Positions 55,617 to 64,000 of a stretch of 64,000 bases of DNA are shown piece after piece; the stretch's first letter is position 1, and each line of letters starts with the position of its first letter. A program made the position numbers and the translations under genes. Origin of the DNA: Immundisolibacter sp. (GTDB lineage: Bacteria; Pseudomonadota; Gammaproteobacteria; Immundisolibacterales; Immundisolibacteraceae); contig NZ_JACIZD010000002.1 of NCBI RefSeq assembly GCF_014359565.1, forward strand, positions 124,001-188,000, in the 5' to 3' direction. The notes under the pieces are model-generated. The model saw only the letters and a list, made by a program, of their open reading frames with translations. It ran no database searches and had not been told where the DNA came from.

Positions 55617-57224
55617 GTGCCGGTACTGGACAGCAAGCTGAATCCCGCCACGGCGCAGTTCCAGACCAACGCCGCGCACAACCGCGCGCTGGTGGCCGAC
55701 CTGAAAGCCAAGCTGGCGCAGTACGCCACCGGCGGCCCCGAGCATGCCAAGGCCAAGCACAGCGCGCGCGGCAAGCTGCTGCCTCGGCAGCGCGTGGAGG
55801 CGCTGCTGGATCCGGGCACGCCGTTTCTGGAGCTGTCGCCGCTGGCGGCGCTGGGGCTTTACGAGGACGAGGCGCCGTCGGCCGGCATCGTCACCGGCAT
55901 CGGCCGGGTCTGCGGGCACGAGGTGGTGATCGTCGCCAACGATGCCACCGTCAAGGGCGGCACCTACTACCCGCTGACGGTGAAAAAGCATTTACGTGCA
56001 CAGCAGATCGCGCTCGAAAACCGCCTGCCGTGCATTTACCTGGTCGATTCCGGCGGCGGCTTCCTGCCGCTGCAGGACGACGTGTTCCCGGACCAGAACC
56101 ACTTCGGGCGCATTTTCTACAACCAGTCCGTGATGTCGGCGGCCGGCATTCCGCAGATCGCGATCGTGATGGGCTCCTGCACGGCCGGCGGCGCCTACGT
56201 GCCGGCGCTGTGCGACGAGACGGTGATCGTCAAAAATCAGGGCACGATCTTCCTGGGCGGGCCGCCGCTGGTGAAGGCAGCCACCGGCGAGGTGGTGAGC
56301 GCCGAGGAACTGGGCGGCGGCGACGTGCACAGCCGCACCTCGGGCGTCACCGACTACCTGGCCCGGAACGACCTGCACGCGCTGTCCATCGCCCGTGACA
56401 TCGTGGGCACGCTCAATCGCAGCAAGGCGATCGACCTGCCGCTGCGCGAGCCGGTGGCGCCGCGCTTCGACGCCCACGACCTGTACGGCCTGGTGCCGGC
56501 CGACGCCCGCCAGCCGTTCGACGTGCGTGAGGTCATCGCCCGCCTGGTGGATGGCTCGGAATTCCAGGAGTTCAAGCAGCTGTACGGCACCACGCTGGTG
56601 TGCGGCTTCGCGCACCTGTGGGGTTATCCGGTCGGCATCATCGCCAACAACGGCATCCTGTTCTCGGAGTCCGCGCTCAAGGGCGCGCACTTCATCGAGC
56701 TGTGCTGCCAGCGCAGGATTCCGCTGGTGTTCCTGCAGAACATCACCGGCTTCATGGTCGGGCGCGAGTACGAGAGCCGCGGCATCGCCAAGGACGGCGC
56801 CAAGCTGGTGCACGCCGTGGCCAACGCGCAGGTGCCCAAGTTCACGGTCATCATCGGCGGCTCGTTCGGGGCCGGCAATTACGGCATGTGTGGACGCGCC
56901 TACGGACCGCGCTTTTTGTGGATGTGGCCGAACGCGCGCATCTCGGTGATGGGCGGCGAGCAGGCCGCCAGCGTGCTGGCCACCGTGCGGCGCGACAACA
57001 TCGAGGCCCGCGGCGACAGCTGGTCGGCCGAGGCGGAGGAAGCCTTCAAGGCGCCGATCCGCGAACAGTACGAGCGCCAGGGCCACCCCTACTACGCCAC
57101 TGCCCGGCTGTGGGACGACGGCGTGATCGACCCGGCCGACACCCGCACCGTGCTGGGCCTCGCCCTGTCGGCGGCGCTGAACGCACCGATTCCCGAGCCG
57201 CGCTTTGGCGTATTTCGGATGTGA
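55617..57224 (+). CDS. liuB: Methylcrotonoyl-CoA carboxylase beta subunit
   Basis: Carboxyltransferase subunit that moves CO2 from biotin to 3-methylcrotonyl-CoA. The 535 residues begin [20 protein letters not shown], typical of the methylcrotonyl enzyme. They contain the acyl-CoA-binding domain ([20 protein letters not shown]) and carboxybiotin-binding [23 protein letters not shown] start at 55617 with GAGGAGG 6 nt upstream. It is followed 7 nt later by liuC. It needs LiuD for activity. Confidence 0.94.
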   Translation: MPVLDSKLNPATAQFQTNAAHNRALVADLKAKLAQYATGGPEHAKAKHSARGKLLPRQRVEALLDPGTPFLELSPLAALGLYEDEAPSAGIVTGIGRVCGHEVVIVANDATVKGGTYYPLTVKKHLRAQQIALENRLPCIYLVDSGGGFLPLQDDVFPDQNHFGRIFYNQSVMSAAGIPQIAIVMGSCTAGGAYVPALCDETVIVKNQGTIFLGGPPLVKAATGEVVSAEELGGGDVHSRTSGVTDYLARNDLHALSIARDIVGTLNRSKAIDLPLREPVAPRFDAHDLYGLVPADARQPFDVREVIARLVDGSEFQEFKQLYGTTLVCGFAHLWGYPVGIIANNGILFSESALKGAHFIELCCQRRIPLVFLQNITGFMVGREYESRGIAKDGAKLVHAVANAQVPKFTVIIGGSFGAGNYGMCGRAYGPRFLWMWPNARISVMGGEQAASVLATVRRDNIEARGDSWSAEAEEAFKAPIREQYERQGHPYYATARLWDDGVIDPADTRTVLGLALSAALNAPIPEPRFGVFRM

Positions 57225-57231
57225 GGCGGCC

Positions 57232-58023
57232 ATGGACACCCTGCAAACCCTGACCCTGCATACCGACCACCGCGGCGTGGCCACGCTGGCGCTGAACCGC
57301 CCGCAGGTGCACAACGCCTTCAACGATGTGGTCATCACCGAACTGAGCCATCTGCTGAGCCGCCTGGGTGCCGATCCGGCGGTGCGGGTGGTGGTGCTGA
57401 CCGGCGTCGGCGAGAGCTTCTCGGCCGGCGGCGACCTGGGCTGGATGCAGTCGATGATCGGCTTCAGCGCCGCCGAAAACGAGGCCGATGCCCGCCAGCT
57501 CGCCAACCTGCTGGAACTGCTCGACCGCCTACCCAAACCCACCATTGCGCGCGTCAACGGCAATGCGCTGGGCGGCGGCGTGGGCCTGGTGGCCTGCTGC
57601 GACATCGCCGTGGGCGCGGCGGACGCAAAGTTCGGCCTGACCGAAGTGCGCCTGGGGCTGGCGCCGGCCACCATCGCGCCCTATGTCATCCGCGCCATCG
57701 GCGCCCGCGCGGCGCGGCGCTATTTCCTGACCGGCGAGCGCTTCGACGCGCGTCACGCCCTGCGCATCGGCCTGCTGCACGAGGCGGTGGCCGCGCCGGC
57801 ACTCGACGCCACCGTCAACACCCTGGTCGAGCACCTGCTGCACGGTGGGCCGCAGGCGCTGGTGGCCTGCAAGCGCCTGGTCGAGGACGTGCAAACGGCC
57901 GCCGACCGCGACGCGCTCAAGCGCGACACCGCCGCCCTGATCGCCCGCCTTCGCGTGTCGGACGAAGGCCAGGAAGGACTGCGTGCCTTTTTCGCCCGCC
58001 GGGCGCCGGAATGGATGCGCTGA
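57232..58023 (+). CDS. liuC: Methylglutaconyl-CoA hydratase (enoyl-CoA hydratase family)
   Basis: Crotonase-fold enzyme hydrating 3-methylglutaconyl-CoA to HMG-CoA. The 263 residues contain the oxyanion-hole segments GVGESFSAGGDLGWMQSM and RVNGNALGGGVGLVACCDIA. The acid residue region AKFGLTEVRLGLAPATI is conserved. Assignment to the methylglutaconyl step rests mainly on its place between liuB and liuD. The ATG at 57232 follows the liuB stop by 7 nt. Confidence 0.9.
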   Translation: MDTLQTLTLHTDHRGVATLALNRPQVHNAFNDVVITELSHLLSRLGADPAVRVVVLTGVGESFSAGGDLGWMQSMIGFSAAENEADARQLANLLELLDRLPKPTIARVNGNALGGGVGLVACCDIAVGAADAKFGLTEVRLGLAPATIAPYVIRAIGARAARRYFLTGERFDARHALRIGLLHEAVAAPALDATVNTLVEHLLHGGPQALVACKRLVEDVQTAADRDALKRDTAALIARLRVSDEGQEGLRAFFARRAPEWMR

Positions 58024-58024
58024 C

Positions 58025-60019
58025 GTGTTCAACACGATCCTGATCGCCAACCGCGGCGAAATCGCCTGCCGCGTCATCGCCACTGCCCGGCGCCTGGGCA
58101 TCCACACCGTGGCCGTGTACTCGGACGCCGATGTCGGCGCCCGCCACGTGCGCCTGGCTGACCGGGCACAACGCCTGGGACCGGCACCGGCCGCGCAGTC
58201 GTATCTGGACATGGACGCCGTGATCGGCGCCGCGCTCGCCAGCGGCGCGCAGGCCATCCACCCCGGCTACGGCTTTCTGGCCGAGAACGCGCAGTTCGCG
58301 CGCCGCTGCGCGCAGGCCGGACTGATCTTCATCGGCCCGCCGCCGGAGGCCATCGAGGCCATGGGCGCCAAGGACGCCGCCAAGCGCCTGGTGGTGCAGG
58401 CCGAGGTGCCGGTGGTGCCGGGCTTCGACGCACCGGGCGCGGACGACGCGCAGTTGATCAAGGCCGCCGACACCGTCGGCTACCCATTGCTGGTCAAGGC
58501 GGCGGCCGGCGGCGGCGGGCGCGGCATGCGTCGTGTGGACGTGCCCGATGCCCTGGCCGAGGCCATCGCCAGCGCGCGGCGCGAGTCGCTGGCCGCCTTT
58601 GGCGACGACACCTTGCTGCTGGAGCGCTACGTGACCGGCGCCCGGCACGTCGAGGTGCAGGTGTTTGCCGACGCGCACGGCAATGCGCTGCACCTGTTCG
58701 AGCGCGACTGCTCCGTGCAGCGCCGGCACCAGAAGGTGGTCGAGGAAGCCCCGGCACCCGGCCTGGACGAGGCCCGGCGCAGCGCCATGGGCGCCGCGGC
58801 GGTGCGCGCCGCGCAGGCGGTTGGTTATCGCGGCGCCGGCACGGTGGAGTTCCTGCTGGCGCCGGACGGGGCCTTCTATTTCCTCGAAATGAACACCCGC
58901 CTGCAGGTGGAGCACCCGGTCACCGAGCTGATCACCGGACTCGATCTGGTCGAATGGCAGCTGCGCGTGGCGGCCGGCGAGCCGCTGCCGCTGGCGCAGG
59001 CCGACATCCCGCGCCGCGGCCACGCCATCGAGGTGCGTTTGTGCGCCGAAGACCCGGCGCGCGGCTTCATGCCCGGCGCCGGCCGGCTGGACACGCTCGC
59101 CCTGCCCGCCGCCGGGCCGGGGCGGCGGGTCGATACGGGTTTCGAGACCGGCGACAGCGTGCCGTCGCATTACGACTCCCTGCTGGCCAAGCTGATCGCC
59201 TGGGGCGAGGACCGCGAGCAGGCCCGCGCGCGGCTGCTCGCTATGCTGGCCGAGACGGTGACGGTGGGCGTGCCCAGCAACGTGGCGCTGCTGGAACGCA
59301 TTCTGGCCACCGACGACTTTGCCGCCGTGAAGCACCACACCGGCTGGCTGGAAGGCGTGCTGGACGGCCTGGTCGCGCCGGCGCCGCCGTCGATCGACGC
59401 GCTGTTGGCCGCCACCTGGCGCCTGGCAAGCGACGAACGGGCGGCGGCTTCGAGCCGGCACGGCAATGACCGCGCCTCGCCGTGGTCGCTGGCCGGGCCG
59501 TTCCGAGTCGGCGTGCCGGCGCAAAGGACCGTGCACTGGCAAACGGCCGACCAGACCGAGCACGCGCTCACCCTAACCGGCCGTAACGACGGCGGTTACG
59601 ACTGGCAGTGTGATGATCTGGACGGTCCGCTCGATGGCCGCCTGGATGGCGTCGCGGTCACCGTCGATGGCCCGGCCGGGCAGCAAACCTGGCGCGTCTG
59701 GCGCAGCGGGGGGACTTTCGATCTGGCCGGCCCGCAGCGCCTCAGGTTGCATTACCTGGACCCGCTGGCCGCCGAGGCCGGCGAGGAAGAAGTCGAACTG
59801 CGCCTGACCGCGCCCCTGCCCGGCAAGCTGGTGCAGGTGGCGGTGGAAGTGGGGCAGCGGGTGGCCAAGGGTGATTTGTTGCTGGTGCTCGAAGCCATGA
59901 AGATGGAGCACCGCATCGTCGCCCCGCACGACGGCGTGATCGAGAGCGTCGGCGGGGCGACCGGCGATTTCGTGCCGGCCGCCGCGGTGCTGGTCAGCTT
60001 CGTGCCGGAAGAGACCTGA
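58025..60019 (+). CDS. liuD: Methylcrotonoyl-CoA carboxylase alpha subunit (biotin carboxylase and carrier)
   Basis: Biotin-containing subunit that carboxylates its own biotin with ATP and bicarbonate. The 664 residues show a biotin carboxylase N-terminus (ILIANRGEIACRVIATARRL), the ATP-grasp loop KAAAGGGGRGMRRVD, and EMNTRLQVEHPVTELITGLD. A C-terminal biotinyl domain carries the target lysine in VLEAMKMEHRIVAP. The GTG at 58025 lies 1 nt after the liuC stop and gives the canonical N-terminus. Confidence 0.94.
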   Translation: MFNTILIANRGEIACRVIATARRLGIHTVAVYSDADVGARHVRLADRAQRLGPAPAAQSYLDMDAVIGAALASGAQAIHPGYGFLAENAQFARRCAQAGLIFIGPPPEAIEAMGAKDAAKRLVVQAEVPVVPGFDAPGADDAQLIKAADTVGYPLLVKAAAGGGGRGMRRVDVPDALAEAIASARRESLAAFGDDTLLLERYVTGARHVEVQVFADAHGNALHLFERDCSVQRRHQKVVEEAPAPGLDEARRSAMGAAAVRAAQAVGYRGAGTVEFLLAPDGAFYFLEMNTRLQVEHPVTELITGLDLVEWQLRVAAGEPLPLAQADIPRRGHAIEVRLCAEDPARGFMPGAGRLDTLALPAAGPGRRVDTGFETGDSVPSHYDSLLAKLIAWGEDREQARARLLAMLAETVTVGVPSNVALLERILATDDFAAVKHHTGWLEGVLDGLVAPAPPSIDALLAATWRLASDERAAASSRHGNDRASPWSLAGPFRVGVPAQRTVHWQTADQTEHALTLTGRNDGGYDWQCDDLDGPLDGRLDGVAVTVDGPAGQQTWRVWRSGGTFDLAGPQRLRLHYLDPLAAEAGEEEVELRLTAPLPGKLVQVAVEVGQRVAKGDLLLVLEAMKMEHRIVAPHDGVIESVGGATGDFVPAAAVLVSFVPEET

Positions 60020-60020
60020 C

Positions 60021-60941
60021 ATGCTGCCCGACCGCCTGCCGCAACGCATCCGCATCTGCGAGATGGGACCCCGCGACGGCTTGCAGAACATTCCGGACAC
60101 CGTGCCGCTGGAGGTGAAACTCGGCCTGATCGAGCGCCTGCAAGCGGCGGGCCTGAGCTACATCGAAGTCGCCGCCTTCGTGAGTCCCAGGGCGGTGCCG
60201 CAGATGGCCGACGCGCAGGCCGTGTGCGCGGGTCTGAAACGCCGACCGGGCGTCAGCTACGCCGCCCTGGCGCCCAATGTGCGGGGCCTCGAACGGGCGC
60301 TGGCCTGCGGCATCGACGAACTCGGACTGTTTACCGCCGCGTCCGAGACCTTCTCGCAGCACAACACCCGCTGCACGATCGACGAGTCCCTTGAGCGCGC
60401 CGCCGCCATCGCCGCGCCGGCCCGCGCCGCCAGTGTGCGCCTGCGCGGCTACGTGTCCTGCGTGCTGGGCTGCCCCTACGAGGGCGCCACCGACCCCGGC
60501 AAGGTGGCGGAACTGGCCGCGGCGCTGTTCGAGCTTGGCTGCTACGAGGTCTCGCTGGGCGACACCATCGGCGTCGGCACGCCGGGCAAGGCGCGCGCAC
60601 TGCTGGCGCGGGTCCGGCAGGCGGTGCCGACCGCCCCCCTGGCGCTGCATTTTCACGACACCTACGGCCAGGCCCTGGCCAACATCCTGGCCTGCCTGGA
60701 GCTGGATATAGCCAGCGTCGACAGCTCCGTGGCCGGCCTGGGCGGCTGCCCCTACGCGCCCGGCGCAAGTGGCAACGTGGCCAGCGAGGACGTGGTCTAT
60801 ATGCTTCACGGTCTGGGCATCGAAACCGGCGTCGACCTGGACGCGCTGTGCGCCGCCGGCGCCTACATCAGCGAGGCGCTCGGCCGGCCGTCTGGCAGCA
60901 AGGCGGGGCGGGCGCTGGCCGCCCGGGCGCGGCGCGGCTGA
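60021..60941 (+). CDS. liuE: Hydroxymethylglutaryl-CoA lyase
   Basis: Cleaves HMG-CoA into acetyl-CoA and acetoacetate, the last step of the leucine pathway. The 306 residues form a TIM barrel with EMGPRDGLQN (substrate/metal site), GYVSCVLGCPYEG, ALHFHDTYGQALAN (metal ligands) and the active-site cysteine loop SVAGLGGCPYAPGASGN. It begins 1 nt after liuD and ends the cluster. Confidence 0.95.
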   Translation: MLPDRLPQRIRICEMGPRDGLQNIPDTVPLEVKLGLIERLQAAGLSYIEVAAFVSPRAVPQMADAQAVCAGLKRRPGVSYAALAPNVRGLERALACGIDELGLFTAASETFSQHNTRCTIDESLERAAAIAAPARAASVRLRGYVSCVLGCPYEGATDPGKVAELAAALFELGCYEVSLGDTIGVGTPGKARALLARVRQAVPTAPLALHFHDTYGQALANILACLELDIASVDSSVAGLGGCPYAPGASGNVASEDVVYMLHGLGIETGVDLDALCAAGAYISEALGRPSGSKAGRALAARARRG

Positions 60942-60950
60942 CGCACGATG

Positions 60951-60972
60951 ATCGCCCGGCACGGCCGGGCTG
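60951..60972. repeat. REP-like palindrome C
   Basis: GCCCGGC (60954-60960), loop ACG, GCCGGGC (60964-60970), flanked by ATC on the left. The stem is identical to that of palindrome B at 62009-62036. It lies in the 92-nt gap between convergent liuE and the symporter gene. Looks like one unit of an extragenic palindromic repeat family. Confidence 0.6.
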
Positions 60973-61033
60973 CTGCGGCGCGATGCGGCAGGGGCGTCTT
61001 CGGGCTGATAGCCGGATCGGCGACACGCCCGCC

Positions 61034-61945
61034 TCAGCGCCGGCGCCGCCACAACGCCGCCAGCCCCAGCCCGGCCAGGTTCTGCCACACCGAAAACAAC
61101 GCCGCCGGCAGCGCCGCAAGCGGCGGCAGGAACTTGATCGCCAGCGCGCTGGCCAGGCCCGAGTTCTGCATGCCGACCTCGATGGCGATGGCGCGCCGCT
61201 GCGCCGGCCCGGCGCCGCCCAGGCGTGCGCCCAGATAGCCCAGCGCAAAGCCAAGCCCGTTGTGCAGCACCACGGCCGTGGCCACCAGCGTGCCGGTGGC
61301 GGCCAGCTGGCGCCGGTTAAGGGCCACGATGACCGCCACGATGAGCGCGATCAGCAGCATGGAAAGCCCCGGCAGCCAGCCGGCCAGGCGCCTGGCCAGG
61401 CCGCCCAGGTAGCGGCGCAGCAGCACCCCGGCCAGCACCGGCAGCAGCACCATGCGCAGGATGTCCAGCAGCATGGCCAGCGCCGGCACGTCCACGCGCG
61501 CACCGGCCAGCCACAGCGTGAGCCAGGGCGTGGCCAGCGGCGCCACCAGGGTCGAGGCGGCGGTCATCGCCACCGACAGCGCCACATCGCCGCGGGCCAG
61601 ATAGGTCACGACGTTCGAGGCCGTGCCGCCCGGACAGGCGCCGACCAGAATCAGGCCCGCGGCCAGCGTCGGCGGCAGGCCGAGCTTCGCCGCAATGGCC
61701 CAGGCCAGCGTCGGCATGATCAGGAACTGCAGCCCGATGCCCTGCAGCAGCCAGCGCGGACGGCGCAGCACGGCGGCCAGCTGCGGCCCGGTCAGCGTCA
61801 GGCCCATGCCGAACATGATCAGGCCCAGCGCCGGCACGATGGCGACCTTCAGCGGCACGAAGGCCTGCGGCAGGCACCACGCCGCGGCACAGGCCAGCAG
61901 CAGGGCAGCGGTCGGCAGCAGCGCCTCGCGGCGGGCGGAATTCAT
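61034..61945 (-). CDS. Bile acid:sodium symporter (BASS) family transporter
   Basis: Inner-membrane protein of about 303 residues with nine or ten predicted helices. It resembles the bile acid:sodium symporter superfamily: LGLIMFGMGLTLTGPQLAAV, GLILVGACPGGTASNVVTYL and RAIAIEVGMQNSGLASALAI are the family's conserved crossover and Na+-site regions. The ATG at 61945 is preferred over the longer frame to 62011, which would run into the REP-like repeats. Substrate unknown; members carry bile acids, pyruvate, pantoate and other organic anions. Confidence 0.88.
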   Translation of the reverse strand: MNSARREALLPTAALLLACAAAWCLPQAFVPLKVAIVPALGLIMFGMGLTLTGPQLAAVLRRPRWLLQGIGLQFLIMPTLAWAIAAKLGLPPTLAAGLILVGACPGGTASNVVTYLARGDVALSVAMTAASTLVAPLATPWLTLWLAGARVDVPALAMLLDILRMVLLPVLAGVLLRRYLGGLARRLAGWLPGLSMLLIALIVAVIVALNRRQLAATGTLVATAVVLHNGLGFALGYLGARLGGAGPAQRRAIAIEVGMQNSGLASALAIKFLPPLAALPAALFSVWQNLAGLGLAALWRRRR

Positions 61946-61964
61946 CGCGCGGTATCCATTGATG

Positions 61965-61994
61965 TTGCGGGAGCGCAGCTGTGCTGCGCGATTG
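61965..61994 (+). repeat. REP-like palindrome A
   Basis: GCGGGAGC head followed by stem GCGCAGC (61973-61979), loop TGT, GCTGCGC (61983-61989) and GATTG. The head and 7-bp stem with 3-nt loop are the form of Pseudomonas/Xanthomonas-type REP units. It lies just before the symporter ATG and faces palindrome B in inverted orientation. Confidence 0.6.
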
Positions 61995-62008
61995 TGCGTG
62001 ATCGCATC

Positions 62009-62036
62009 CATCGCCCGGCATAGCCGGGCTCCTACA
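62009..62036 (-). repeat. REP-like palindrome B
   Basis: Read on the minus strand: GTAGGAGC head, stem GCCCGGC, loop TAT, GCCGGGC, then GATG. Plus-strand arms are 62013-62019 and 62023-62029. With palindrome A it forms an inverted doublet (REPIN-like). The TAG in its head (62034-62032) is the stop codon of the ornithine-cyclodeaminase-family gene. Confidence 0.65.
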
Positions 62037-63069
62037 CGCGTTGCGTCATATCTGGACGGTCTGGGCTTTCTTGCCGGAGCCGGTCTTCGCCAGCCAGCAG
62101 ATAGGCCGCCGTCAGGTTGTCGTACAGCGCGCAGCCGGTGCTGATGAACAGGCGCTGCTCGGCCACAACGGCAGACGCGGGCGGATCGGCCAGCAGCGCC
62201 AGCAGGTCGGATGGCGGTGCATCGTCGATCAGCCCCCGCCGGCGCCAGGCCAGCAGGTCGCCGTAGTTCACGGCGTCGGCCGAATCAACCCACAGCCTCG
62301 CCCGACCGGCCCAGGCATCGGTCAGTTCACGCTGCCCGGCGGCATCGGCGCCCAGGCTCACGACCACTGCGGGCGCCGCCGGCGGCGGTTCGCAAAACGG
62401 CGCCTCGCTGGTGGTGGCCAGCAGCCAGGCATCGCAGCCCGCATCGGCCACCGGCACGGCGCGGCAGGGCAGGCCGTGCCGGACCAGGATTTCTGCGACA
62501 TCACGTGCGCGGGCGTGGTCACGGTCGGCAATGTCGATGCGCTCGATTGTCCCCAAAGCTGCGCAGTACAGCGCCGTGTAGAAGCCCACCCGGCCGGCGC
62601 CGATCACGGCAATGCGCCGTGCCCGCGGCGCCAGGCGAGCGAGCGCCAGCGCCGCCACCAGGCCGGTGCGGGCCGACGACAGCAGGCAGGCGTCGAAGCG
62701 TTCGCGCACGAACTGTTCGGCAGCGTCCAGCACCAGTAGCTCGCCGACCGTGATCTGACCCGGCAATACGGTTTGGCGGCGGTTGGTGCCGATGATCTTG
62801 ACCGTCTTGAGCGTGCCGCGCGGGCCGCGCAGCACGCAGGGCATGAGCCGGAAATCACCGCCGTCCGGGTCGTCCAGCACCTGCTTGGCCGGCATTTGCA
62901 GCTGCGCCCTGCCGGACGTGAGGTCGGCCAGGTAGTCCGCGGCGAAGGCGAGATAGCCGGCCGGATCGGCGCACAGTCGGCGGTGCACGGTGGCCTCGTC
63001 CCAGTGCCGGCAGGGCACCGTCTGCGGCCACAGCGCAGCCGGCAGCGCTACGCCGCCGGCCGTCACCAT
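62032..63069 (-). CDS. Ornithine cyclodeaminase / mu-crystallin family protein
   Basis: A 345-residue NAD(P)-dependent family member. The Rossmann motif is in IAVIGAGRVGFYTALYCAAL, and LQMPAKQVLDDPDGGDFRLM and KIIGTNRRQTVLPGQ match the substrate-binding half of the fold. Members include ornithine cyclodeaminase, alanine dehydrogenase, ketimine reductase and the SbnB-type siderophore enzymes, so the exact reaction is not assigned. It starts 6 nt after the amidohydrolase on the same strand, pointing to a joint pathway. Its last codon and stop fall in palindrome B. Confidence 0.82.
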   Translation of the reverse strand: MVTAGGVALPAALWPQTVPCRHWDEATVHRRLCADPAGYLAFAADYLADLTSGRAQLQMPAKQVLDDPDGGDFRLMPCVLRGPRGTLKTVKIIGTNRRQTVLPGQITVGELLVLDAAEQFVRERFDACLLSSARTGLVAALALARLAPRARRIAVIGAGRVGFYTALYCAALGTIERIDIADRDHARARDVAEILVRHGLPCRAVPVADAGCDAWLLATTSEAPFCEPPPAAPAVVVSLGADAAGQRELTDAWAGRARLWVDSADAVNYGDLLAWRRRGLIDDAPPSDLLALLADPPASAVVAEQRLFISTGCALYDNLTAAYLLAGEDRLRQESPDRPDMTQRV

Positions 63070-63075
63070 CGGACC

Positions 63076-64000
63076 TCAGGCATTCAGCTTCATCAGCCGG
63101 ATGGCGTTGCCGGACAGCATCTTTTGCTTCTCGGCCGGCGGCACCGCCAGCGCAGCGATGCTGAACAGTGTGTCGCGGGTGAAATCCTCGCCGCCGGTGC
63201 CGTCGAAGGGCGTGTCGGTGCCAAACAGTAGCCGGTCGGGGCCAAGGTAGCCATAGGCCGCGGCCAGGCCGCCGACGGCGCCCATCAGCGCCGTGTCGCC
63301 GTAGAACAGGCGGAAGTATTCGTTAGCCGGACGCGCCAGCTTGTCGGCCGCGGCGCGGATTTCGGGCATGGACGGCTTGCCGTAGATGGCGTCGATGCGC
63401 GCCTCGAAGGCCGGCGCCATGGCCCCGGCGTGGTGGGTGATGACCTTGATGTCCGGGTGGCGATCGAACAGGCCGTCGAACACCAGGCGCGTCATGGCGG
63501 CGGTGGTCTCGTAGGGCCAGCCGAAGACCTGCCAGATCCAGTATTTGGAATGGTCCTCGCCGCGATAGTCGGGCTGGCTGCCGCCGCGCGCCGGGTGCAG
63601 CCAGATCGGGTAGTCGTGCTCGGCCATCACGGCAAAAAAGTCGCGAAACTCCGACCGGTCGAGCGCCAGGCCGGCGGCCGAGGAATAGATCAGCACGCCT
63701 TTCATGCCCAGCTGCGTCAGGCAGCGCTCGGCCTCGCGCGCCATGTGGGCAGGATCGTTCATGGCCACCGTGCCGACCGGGATGAAACGACCCGGGTGCG
63801 TGGCGGCCATTTCGACGATTTCGTCGTTCGCCAGGCGCGCCAGATCGGCCGCCGTGGCCGGATCCGCAATGGCGATCTCGATCGGCGGTGAGGAGGCGGT
63901 GATGACCTGCGCGTCGATGCCGTGACGGTCCATCACCGCCAGTCGCGCCGGCAGATCGACCAGATGCGGCAGCGATTCGATCATGCCCGACAGGTAATCC
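63076..64000 (-). CDS. Amidohydrolase (ACMSD/decarboxylase-like), N-terminus outside the window
   Basis: At least 308 residues of a TIM-barrel metal-dependent hydrolase of the amidohydrolase-2 type. Visible are PIWLHPARGG (barrel strand with metal-ligand histidine), VITHHAGAMAPAFEARID, and LFGTDTPFDGTGGEDFTRDT, whose aspartate is the usual catalytic residue. The frame continues past 64000 (residues DYLSG precede the first internal Met), so the N-terminal HxH metal motif is beyond the edge. The family includes aromatic-acid decarboxylases and hydrolases; the substrate is not known. Confidence 0.82.
   Translation of the reverse strand, partial: DYLSGMIESLPHLVDLPARLAVMDRHGIDAQVITASSPPIEIAIADPATAADLARLANDEIVEMAATHPGRFIPVGTVAMNDPAHMAREAERCLTQLGMKGVLIYSSAAGLALDRSEFRDFFAVMAEHDYPIWLHPARGGSQPDYRGEDHSKYWIWQVFGWPYETTAAMTRLVFDGLFDRHPDIKVITHHAGAMAPAFEARIDAIYGKPSMPEIRAAADKLARPANEYFRLFYGDTALMGAVGGLAAAYGYLGPDRLLFGTDTPFDGTGGEDFTRDTLFSIAALAVPPAEKQKMLSGNAIRLMKLNA

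Overview
The window is GC-rich, gene-dense DNA that looks chromosomal. The gene content points to a gammaproteobacterium: an rimP-nusA-infB-rbfA-truB-rpsO-pnp operon, efp with epmA and epmB, kdsD-kdsC-lptA-lptB-rpoN-rapZ, msrP-msrQ, and the remnant of an algZ/fimS-type kinase divergent from argH. A GTP-type PEP carboxykinase, a split PntA and a complete leucine/isovalerate pathway fit an aerobic heterotroph, perhaps of a Xanthomonadales/Nevskiales-like or related deep lineage. That placement is inference; no rRNA or tRNA gene was seen.

Layout. 1-5.9 kb (minus): sucA-sucB-lpd-sucC, the oxoglutarate dehydrogenase complex and the start of succinyl-CoA synthetase. 6.0-6.4 kb: a truncated sensor-kinase membrane domain. 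6.4-9.7 kb (plus): argH and pckG. 9.8-18.2 kb (minus): the transcription/translation operon from rimP to pnp, with a terminator-like hairpin in the rimP leader and a second one before rpsO. 18.3-21.2 kb (minus): pntAA-pntAB-pntB. 21.3-24.7 kb: a Dabb-domain protein, efp-epmA (minus), divergent epmB, and a Nudix hydrolase. 24.7-25.7 kb: a DksA-like protein and moaB.

25.7-42.4 kb (minus) is the most unusual part: ten consecutive envelope genes forming two copies of one module. Each copy has a DUF1302 outer-membrane protein, DUF1329 periplasmic protein(s), a YCF48/BNR beta-propeller and an RND/MMPL exporter; there are four DUF1329 genes in total. This looks like a duplicated trans-envelope system for a hydrophobic substrate that cannot be named from the sequence. 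The only gap longer than 300 bases (42383-42807) lies at its head and holds a strong inverted repeat overlapping a perfect -35 box.

42.8-48.3 kb (plus): KDO and LPS transport genes with rpoN and rapZ, in which lptC, hpf and ptsN are missing from their usual places. 48.3-50.8 kb (minus): msrP-msrQ-prmB. 51.0-51.9 kb: a ComEA-like secreted helix-hairpin-helix protein and a cytochrome c'. 52.0-60.9 kb (plus): the leucine/isovaleryl-CoA catabolic cluster liuA-thiolase-oxidoreductase-liuB-liuC-liuD-liuE. 60.9-64.0 kb (minus): a bile-acid:sodium-symporter-family protein flanked by REP-like palindromes, an ornithine-cyclodeaminase-family protein, and an amidohydrolase that runs off the window.
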